Source of the DNA: RCIO01 sp035555795
GTDB taxonomy: Bacteria; Pseudomonadota; Alphaproteobacteria; Rhizobiales; Rhizobiaceae
Direction: 5' to 3'
DNA length: 64,000 nt
Assembly: GCA_035555795.1 (NCBI GenBank)
Contig: DATMGE010000050.1
Span: forward strand, 1 to 64,000
Under the pieces are notes generated by a model. It saw nothing but the letters and a program-made list of their open reading frames with translations. It did no database searches and was not told where the DNA came from. Of this stretch, positions 58,927 to 64,000 are shown one piece after another. The translations under genes were made by a program, and so were the position numbers. Each line of letters starts with the position of its first letter. Within the stretch, counting starts at the first letter, position 1.

Positions 58927-58994
58927 AGCGGTGGGACGCCTCTTGCGCCAGCCTGTCGGTTTGATGACAGTGTGGTGATGCGGGAGGATGGCGC

Positions 58995-59174
58995 GTGACC
59001 GGCTGGGAGCTGTTCATTTTCGTCGGATTGGTCGTGGTCGCCTTCGTGGCGATCGTCGGCTTTGTCTGGCGCATCCAATGGAAGCGCGATCCGGAGCGGT
59101 TCGGGAGTGCCTGGCGCAGGACGCCGGCACCGGGCAGCCCCAATCACTGGAACAGGCCGGGCGGCAGCGCCTGA
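58995..59174 (+). CDS. Small membrane protein, 59 aa, GTG start
   Basis: A 59-residue protein starting at GTG with a very good GGGAGGA site at 58982-58988, six bases away. One hydrophobic helix (LFIFVGLVVVAFVAIVGFVW) is followed by a basic tail with RRTPAPGSPNHWNRPGG. The strong ribosome site makes this a real gene. It ends five bases before the stop of the convergent glycosylphosphotransferase gene. No family is recognised. Confidence 0.7.
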   Translation: MTGWELFIFVGLVVVAFVAIVGFVWRIQWKRDPERFGSAWRRTPAPGSPNHWNRPGGSA

Positions 59175-59178
59175 GCCG

Positions 59179-60750
59179 TCAGTAGGCGTTTTCCGTGTTC
59201 AGCAGCCGGACGGGCGTGAGAAACAGGATCTTCAGATCGAGCATGAGCGACCAGTTCTCGATGTAATAGAGGTCGAGTTCGGTGCGCATGCGGATCTTTT
59301 CATCCGTATCCATCTCGCCACGCCAGCCATTGATCTGCGCCCAGCCGGTGACGCCGGGCTTGACGCGGTGGCGGGCGAAGTAGCCGTCCACGACCTCCGT
59401 ATAGAGAAGGTTGTGCGATTGCGCCGCGACCGCATGCGGGCGAGGGCCCACCAGCGACAGGCTGCCCATGAGCGAGTTGAAGAATTGTGGCAGCTCGTCG
59501 ATGGACGTCTTGCGGATGAAGCGGCCGACGCGGGTCACGCGCGGATCGTTCCTGGTCACGGTCTTCTTCGCTGTCGGGTCGGACTTGTCCGCATACATGG
59601 AGCGGAACTTGTAGACCTCGATCTCCTCATTGTTGAAGCCGTGGCGCTTCTGCTTGAAGAAGACGGGTCCTTTGCTGTCCAGCTTGATGGCGATCGCCGT
59701 GGCGATCATGATCGGTGAGAAGACGACCAGCCCGACGACGCTGAAGAAGATGTCGAAAAGCCGCTTGGAGACGGAGTCCCAGTCGGTGATCGGCTTGTCG
59801 AATATGTCGAGCATCGGCACCGCGCCGATATAGGAATAGGAGCGCGGGCGGAAATGCAGCTCCTGCGTATGCGCCGAGAGCCTTATGTCGACCGGCAGCA
59901 CCCACAGCTTCTTGAGCAGCGACAGCACGCGCTGTTCCGCCGTGATCGGCAGCGAGACGATCAGCATGTCGATATGGGCGATGCGGGCGAAGTCGACCAA
60001 CTCGGCGATGGTTCCAAGTTTCGGATAGCCGGCCACGATGGGCGGCGAGCGGCGATTGTCGCGATCGTCGAAAATCCCGCAGATGCGGATGTCGTTGTCC
60101 GGCTGCTGCTCGATGGAGCGGATCAGCGTCTCGGCTGCCTGGCCGCCGCCGACGATCACCGCGCGCCGTTCCATGCGGCCGTCGCGTGCCCAGCGGCGTA
60201 TGAGGCGCGCCATCACCACGCGCAGGGCAAGAATGACGACCAGGCCCGACAGGTACCATCCGCCGAACCAAATGCGGGAAAACTCCTCCGAGGTTTTCAG
60301 CATGAAGCCGAAAAGGGCGAGGATTGCGAAGGTGCCGGACCAGACCAGCACGATCTTGCCGAAACGCGACAGCGGGTTCTGAAGGGCCGCGATCTTGTAG
60401 CTGTCGCTAAACTGGAGAAGGAGCACGGCCAGCAGCGAGCCGGTGGCGATCGCAATGGGATAGAGCCAGGGCGCGTGCGGCGCCGAGCCGACATAGAGGA
60501 AGTAGAACAGGAAGCCGGCCCCGGCGATGAGGGCGAGCTCGGCAAGCCGCAGATAGCCGCTGACCATGACCGGCGAGATGTTCTCGCGGCGATATTGCGA
60601 GGCGACCTGCAAGGCGATGTCGTTGAGGTTCGATGCCGGCTTGCCGTCGACCTTGGCGTCGTCGAGTTTGCGCACGGCATCCAGCGTATAGCGCTGATGC
60701 GGGTCGTTCTTGTTCATCTCTTGCTCGAATCTGGAGCCTGACCCTGCCAT
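59179..60750 (-). CDS. Undecaprenyl-phosphate glucose phosphotransferase (polyprenyl glycosylphosphotransferase)
   Basis: A 523-aa inner-membrane enzyme that loads the first sugar-phosphate onto undecaprenyl phosphate for exopolysaccharide synthesis. Four N-terminal helices are followed by a CoA-binding-like fold (AVIVGGGQAAETL). The C-terminal bacterial sugar-transferase domain has SKRLFDIFFSVVGLV, VYKFRSMYAD, IDELPQFFNSLMGSLSLVGP and GVTGWAQINGWRGE. The start could also be the ATG at 60717. With the Wza-like and Wzz-like genes it marks the edge of an EPS locus; no glycosyltransferases or polymerase are in view. Confidence 0.92.
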   Translation of the reverse strand: MAGSGSRFEQEMNKNDPHQRYTLDAVRKLDDAKVDGKPASNLNDIALQVASQYRRENISPVMVSGYLRLAELALIAGAGFLFYFLYVGSAPHAPWLYPIAIATGSLLAVLLLQFSDSYKIAALQNPLSRFGKIVLVWSGTFAILALFGFMLKTSEEFSRIWFGGWYLSGLVVILALRVVMARLIRRWARDGRMERRAVIVGGGQAAETLIRSIEQQPDNDIRICGIFDDRDNRRSPPIVAGYPKLGTIAELVDFARIAHIDMLIVSLPITAEQRVLSLLKKLWVLPVDIRLSAHTQELHFRPRSYSYIGAVPMLDIFDKPITDWDSVSKRLFDIFFSVVGLVVFSPIMIATAIAIKLDSKGPVFFKQKRHGFNNEEIEVYKFRSMYADKSDPTAKKTVTRNDPRVTRVGRFIRKTSIDELPQFFNSLMGSLSLVGPRPHAVAAQSHNLLYTEVVDGYFARHRVKPGVTGWAQINGWRGEMDTDEKIRMRTELDLYYIENWSLMLDLKILFLTPVRLLNTENAY

Positions 60751-61002
60751 CAGGCCACTAACGATGGGTTGATGAACACGTTAGAAGGCGTCGCAGTCGA
60801 GCAATATGACTAACAGATTTGCGGCGCAGATGAAATCACGAGCCCGCCGAGGAGCCCTTGTGCCACGAAAGCGCAAAGAAAGGGGCCGGGCGACGCGAGA
60901 CCTGATGCCCGGAACTGTGAGCCTTGAGACGGCGCGAAACTGCGCGGCCAGCTTCAGGCTGCCAATGGTGAAAGGTGCGGCCGAGATGGCGATGCTGCAC
61001 GG

Positions 61003-61572
61003 TTAGAAGAGCCGTTCGCGGACATAGATCGTGTCGCCGGGCGCGAGCGGGTCGGAAATCCTCACCCTGCCGGTCATGATCTCGCCATTGATGTTACGGG
61101 TAATGTCGACATCGGCCTGCTGCGCGCGTGCGGAAAAGCCGCCGGCGACGGCTATCGCTTTCTGCACGGTCATACCTGGAACGTAGGAATACTGCCCGGA
61201 TGCGCCGACCTCGCCCATGACGAATATCGGGCGGTAGCGATCGACTTCGACCGTCACGTCGGGATCGCGGATAAAGCCGTCGCGCAGCTTGCCGGCGATC
61301 TGCGCCTCCAACTGCGCCACGGTCATGCCGCGCGCGGCCACCGCGCCCACCAGCGGGAAGGAGATATAGCCCGACTGATCGACGGAATAGGTGTTGGAGA
61401 GGCCCTCCTGCTCGAACACCGAAATGCGCAGCCGGTCGCCAGCATCCAGCATGTAGGGGCGGACGGTGACCTTGTGAAACGCCGGAGGCGCCGGCTGATA
61501 GGCCGCGCAACCCGTCAGAAACGAGGCGAGCAGCACGCAAGCGGCGATTTTTGCACTGGACGTCAAGGCCAA
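61003..61572 (-). CDS. Polysaccharide export lipoprotein (Wza/ExoF-like, OPX family)
   Basis: A 189-aa outer-membrane export protein. A lipoprotein signal (AACVLLASFLTGC) is followed by the poly_export domain (YMLDAGDRLRISVFEQEGLS, VDQSGYISFPLVG) and a SLBB domain (VMGEVGASGQYSYVPGMTVQ ... VAGGF). The start is a TTG, either at 61572 or 61566; no ATG gives the signal peptide. It would form the secretion pore for the polysaccharide primed by the upstream transferase. It is divergent from the Wzz-like gene. Confidence 0.9.
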   Translation of the reverse strand: MALTSSAKIAACVLLASFLTGCAAYQPAPPAFHKVTVRPYMLDAGDRLRISVFEQEGLSNTYSVDQSGYISFPLVGAVAARGMTVAQLEAQIAGKLRDGFIRDPDVTVEVDRYRPIFVMGEVGASGQYSYVPGMTVQKAIAVAGGFSARAQQADVDITRNINGEIMTGRVRISDPLAPGDTIYVRERLF

Positions 61573-61619
61573 ACTCTCGGCTGCCCGATCAGGTGGCCCT
61601 CGTTATCCTCCCGTTAGGG

Positions 61620-61695
61620 TTAACAGCCAGTAAAACGAAAATGCCGCGACCCTCGCTCCCGAGAGTATATGCGCTGCATTTTAACCCCTTGGTTA
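61620..61695. promoter_or_regulatory. Two CtrA-like half-matching boxes between export and copolymerase genes
   Basis: TTAA-N7-TAAA (61620-61634) and TTAA-N7-GTTA (61681-61695) lie in the 173-bp divergent gap. Each departs from the CtrA consensus TTAA-N7-TTAA in its second half, so they are weak candidates only. Confidence 0.25.
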
Positions 61696-61745
61696 CCGTA
61701 GCCATTTACGTTTCATCCACGATTGCGAAAGGTGGAGCAGCTTGA

Positions 61746-63773
61746 ATGTCCGTGAGCGGGAACGGTGCGAATGACATCCGTCGCAGACGGCTGATCGCCT
61801 CGCTCGCGCGCGATTGGCATCATATTGCACTCGTGGTGACGGGCGTCACGGCGGCCGCCTATCTGGCGACCTCCTGGATGACGCCGCTTTATTCCGGCGA
61901 AACGCGAATCCTCATCGAGACGGCGGGCCCGTCCAGCGTGCGCGCCCATGCGAGGGACGGCATCGATGCGCAGATCCAGCTGATCGGCTCGGACGAGATT
62001 CTGGGGAAGGTCGCCGCCGGCTTGGAGGCGCGTCCCCATGAAACGACGCTTCTCAACCGCGTATTGAGCCTCGGCGGATTGCTTGGCGAGCCCGACCCGC
62101 TATCGCGCGAGGAGCGTGCGCTGCACGCCACGCGCGACAATCTCGACATCTATCGCGCCGACCGGTCGCGGGTGATCGTCGTCGCATTCTCCAGCGACGA
62201 TCCGCAGCTTGCAGCGCAGATACCGAACGCCATCGCCGACGCCTATATCGCGCATAATCGCAGTGCCGCGCTGCCGGCCAATGTTGCGGCGAACGAAGCC
62301 CCTGACGATATCGTGACCGGTGCGACGGTGTTGGATCTGCCGCGCCGGCGTACGGGGGTGAAGCCCGCTGCCCCGCAGCAGATATCGGCGCTTTCCGACA
62401 CGCTCTCGCATGTCCGCACCGAGCGGCTGGACGCCGAGGCGAGCGCTGCAAGCATCAGGGCCGCACTGGAGAACGGTTCGCCGCCGGATGCCGTCGGCGA
62501 TCTGGCCGGCGCCGGCCTCATCCAGGGACTGGCCGAGCACGAAGCGCAACTGCGCGCTGAGATCGCGAACCTGTCATCGACCCTGCTCGACAACCATCCG
62601 CGCATGCGCGCCCTGCGCGCGCAACTCGCCGATCTCGGGCGCCAGATGCGCGCCGAGGCGAAGAAGGTTCAGGAGAGCCTTGAACGGAAGGCGACCGCGG
62701 CCGGGGGGCGCGAGCAGGAACTGGTTGCCGATATCGATCGCCTGACGGCGCTTCCCGCCGTCGCGAAGGTCGAAGCGCCGGCGCCCGATGATCTCTTCAC
62801 CCGGAATCCCATGCTCGTGGCCTCCGCATCGCCGGGCTTCGGCGCTTTCATGGCGGATGCGCGGATATTCCAGCGCGCGACCGTTCCCGATGCGCCCTAT
62901 TTTCCCCGCGTCCTGCCGATCGTGAGCACGTTGTTTGCGGCTTCGCTCCTGCTGATGCTCTCGATCACCATGATCCGGGCGAGGAGGGTTGCCCGATATA
63001 TGCCGCATGATGACGGGAGTATCCGCTTGCCCGAACTGGACGAAGAACGGTTTCAGGACGAGCATCGCGATGCCCTGCTGGCAGTTGCCGCAGCGCCTGT
63101 CACTGAAACGTCGATGCAGGCTCATGCGCCTGCGTCGGCCAGCGAGACGGAAGACGACATGCACCACGACCATGAACAGGCGCTGCCGCGCACGACCGGC
63201 GAGGTGGATGTGCAGACGCTTGCCGAGCGGATCATTGCCAGCACGGTCGCGCGTGCCGTCGTGGTCTCGCCGGAAGGCGATGCCGGGGCCGCGACCAGCG
63301 TGATGCTGGCGCGCGCCGTCGCGGATGCCGGACTGCGTGTCGTCCTGCTGGACCTCACCATGACGGGAGCCGCCGCCCGGCCGATGGTGGAGGACGCCGC
63401 GCTGAAGGGCATTACCGATCTGCTCTGCGCCGAAGCCCAGTTCGGCGATGTGATACACACCGACCTCTATTCCGAGAGCCATGTCATCCCGGTAGGGACC
63501 GCCGATCTCGACCGCGCCATGAACGCCATCGAGCGGCTGCCGGTCATTTTGCAATCGCTCGGCGCGGCCTTCGATCTCGTGGTTGCCGAGTGCGGCGAGG
63601 TCGAGGCCGGTGAGGTGGAGCATCTGGTGGATCGTGACACCGCGCTGGTGATTTCGGCGCTCGAAATATCCGAGAAGGTCGCCGATACGGTCGAGATATT
63701 CATCGCGGAAGGAATGCGGCCGACGATCGTCAGCCCCGGCGCGGAACCCCACCTGCCGGATGAGGCCGCCTGA
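61746..63773 (+). CDS. Wzz/ExoP-type polysaccharide copolymerase with degenerate kinase domain
   Basis: A 675-aa protein with the Wzz layout: helix 1 (about 28-44, IALVVTGVTAAAYLATSW), a periplasmic coiled region, and a Pro-rich helix 2 (about 389-414, after PYFPRVLPIV). The C-terminal domain is placed like a bacterial tyrosine kinase but its motifs are lost. The P-loop position reads SPEGDAGAATSVMLA without GK(S/T); Walker A' reads LLDLTMTG with only one aspartate; the Walker B position reads VVAECGEVE; and there is no tyrosine tail. It likely regulates chain length without kinase activity. GGAG is eight bases before the ATG. Confidence 0.85.
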   Translation: MSVSGNGANDIRRRRLIASLARDWHHIALVVTGVTAAAYLATSWMTPLYSGETRILIETAGPSSVRAHARDGIDAQIQLIGSDEILGKVAAGLEARPHETTLLNRVLSLGGLLGEPDPLSREERALHATRDNLDIYRADRSRVIVVAFSSDDPQLAAQIPNAIADAYIAHNRSAALPANVAANEAPDDIVTGATVLDLPRRRTGVKPAAPQQISALSDTLSHVRTERLDAEASAASIRAALENGSPPDAVGDLAGAGLIQGLAEHEAQLRAEIANLSSTLLDNHPRMRALRAQLADLGRQMRAEAKKVQESLERKATAAGGREQELVADIDRLTALPAVAKVEAPAPDDLFTRNPMLVASASPGFGAFMADARIFQRATVPDAPYFPRVLPIVSTLFAASLLLMLSITMIRARRVARYMPHDDGSIRLPELDEERFQDEHRDALLAVAAAPVTETSMQAHAPASASETEDDMHHDHEQALPRTTGEVDVQTLAERIIASTVARAVVVSPEGDAGAATSVMLARAVADAGLRVVLLDLTMTGAAARPMVEDAALKGITDLLCAEAQFGDVIHTDLYSESHVIPVGTADLDRAMNAIERLPVILQSLGAAFDLVVAECGEVEAGEVEHLVDRDTALVISALEISEKVADTVEIFIAEGMRPTIVSPGAEPHLPDEAA

Positions 63774-63774
63774 A

Positions 63775-63819
63775 GCAATTCCAGCGAAAGCGCGTAGCGC
63801 TTCCGTGTCCGGAAATTGC
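63775..63819. repeat. Intergenic palindrome, GCAATTCC...GGAAATTGC type
   Basis: GCAATTCC (63775-63782) is complementary to GGAAATTGC (63811-63819) with one extra base, and an inner AAGCGC-GTA-GCGCTT hairpin (63788-63802) lies between. Palindromes of this style are abundant between genes in rhizobia, to my knowledge. It starts directly at the end of the Wzz-like gene and precedes the convergent DUF2842 gene, so it may also terminate transcription. Confidence 0.7.
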
Positions 63820-63827
63820 GGAAGTCT

Positions 63828-64000
63828 CTATCGCGCGGAGCGTCCGGGCTTCGACATCCAACTGATGATCAGCATTGCCGGCAAGACCCAGAGAAGGCCG
63901 GAGACGACGAAGAAGGCCAGATGGGTCAGCCCGCTGGCCTCGGCAAGGCGCGTGACGGCCACCGTCATGGCGAGCAGCGCATAGACGATCACCAGCGTGA
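63828..64000 (-). CDS. DUF2842 family membrane protein (5' end beyond window)
   Basis: The C-terminal 56 residues of a small membrane protein run into the window from the right edge: LVIVYALLAMTVAVTRLAEA, a second helix LAFFVVSGLLWVLPAMLIIS, and the tail WMSKPGRSAR. The VLPAM...WM pattern matches DUF2842, a short two-helix family of unknown function common in rhizobia. The start lies outside. It converges on the Wzz-like gene. Confidence 0.85.
   Translation of the reverse strand, partial: TLVIVYALLAMTVAVTRLAEASGLTHLAFFVVSGLLWVLPAMLIISWMSKPGRSAR

Noticed and set aside
60806..61006. A 66-aa frame in the gap between the glycosylphosphotransferase and Wza-like genes
   Set aside because: Composition is Arg-rich without a ribosome site, and it overlaps the end of the export gene; looks like chance coding in GC-rich DNA. 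The 252-bp gap probably holds only the promoter of the transferase.

Overview
This 64 kb window is ordinary chromosome of an alphaproteobacterium of the order Hyphomicrobiales (Rhizobiales), most like the Phyllobacteriaceae (Mesorhizobium and relatives). The evidence is gene order and family content: bamD-recN-ligA, a complete aapJQMP amino-acid ABC operon, ppk-ppx near rnd and aspS, hemB with an RDD gene and bpt, the ldtR/ldtP pair, glyA-nrdR-ribD-ribE-ribH-nusB, and plsX-fabH-ihfA-merR. GC content is high and codon use looks uniform. I see no phage, insertion sequence, CRISPR array, integrase or toxin-antitoxin pair.

Layout. 1-4.5 kb: envelope assembly (BamD) and DNA repair or replication (RecN, LigA). 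4.6-9.2 kb: a tannase/feruloyl-esterase-like secreted enzyme, an AzlCD exporter and an aminopeptidase P. 9.2-13.5 kb: small genes (a 50-aa cytosolic protein, PrmA with an SCO1 copper chaperone, a hexapeptide acetyltransferase, a tiny secreted Asn/Gly-rich repeat protein behind a perfect CtrA-type box, an NDUFS4-like complex I protein between tRNA-Arg and tRNA-Pro, and a lipoprotein). 13.7-19.6 kb: MetC and the aapJQMP operon. 19.6-31.4 kb: a repeat-edged FAD monooxygenase, a zf-CHCC protein, polyphosphate kinase and exopolyphosphatase, a C15 peptidase, AspRS, an MFS permease, RNase D and a periplasmic protein of unknown function. 31.6-38.4 kb: ParC, a thiamine-diphosphate enzyme followed by an orphan TRAP binding protein, and a TadG-like vWA protein. 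38.4-45.1 kb: Bpt, RDD, DUF423 and HemB on the minus strand, a HIBCH-like hydrolase, and the LdtR/LdtP cell-wall pair. 45.2-53.4 kb: one-carbon and riboflavin genes, NusB, an MFS permease and a K+-independent H+-pyrophosphatase. 53.4-59.2 kb: BamE, a cytochrome bc1 chaperone, DUF177, PlsX, FabH, IHF-alpha, a MerR regulator, tRNA-Pro(GGG) and two tiny membrane proteins. 59.2-64 kb: the edge of an exopolysaccharide locus (priming glycosylphosphotransferase, Wza-like export lipoprotein, Wzz-like copolymerase) and a partial DUF2842 gene.

Most of the window is conserved housekeeping. The observations most worth a second look are: a Wzz/BY-kinase-like protein in which Walker A, A' and B motifs and the tyrosine tail all appear lost; a 78-residue mature secreted Asn/Gly repeat protein with a full TTAA-N7-TTAAC box upstream; paired TTAA palindromes upstream of ldtR and ldtP; mutually exclusive hairpins ahead of aapJ; an inverted repeat that supplies the C-terminus and stop codon of the FAD monooxygenase; and a thiamine-diphosphate enzyme next to a TRAP binding protein that has no membrane partner here. 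All functional calls rest on reading motifs by eye; no database search was run.
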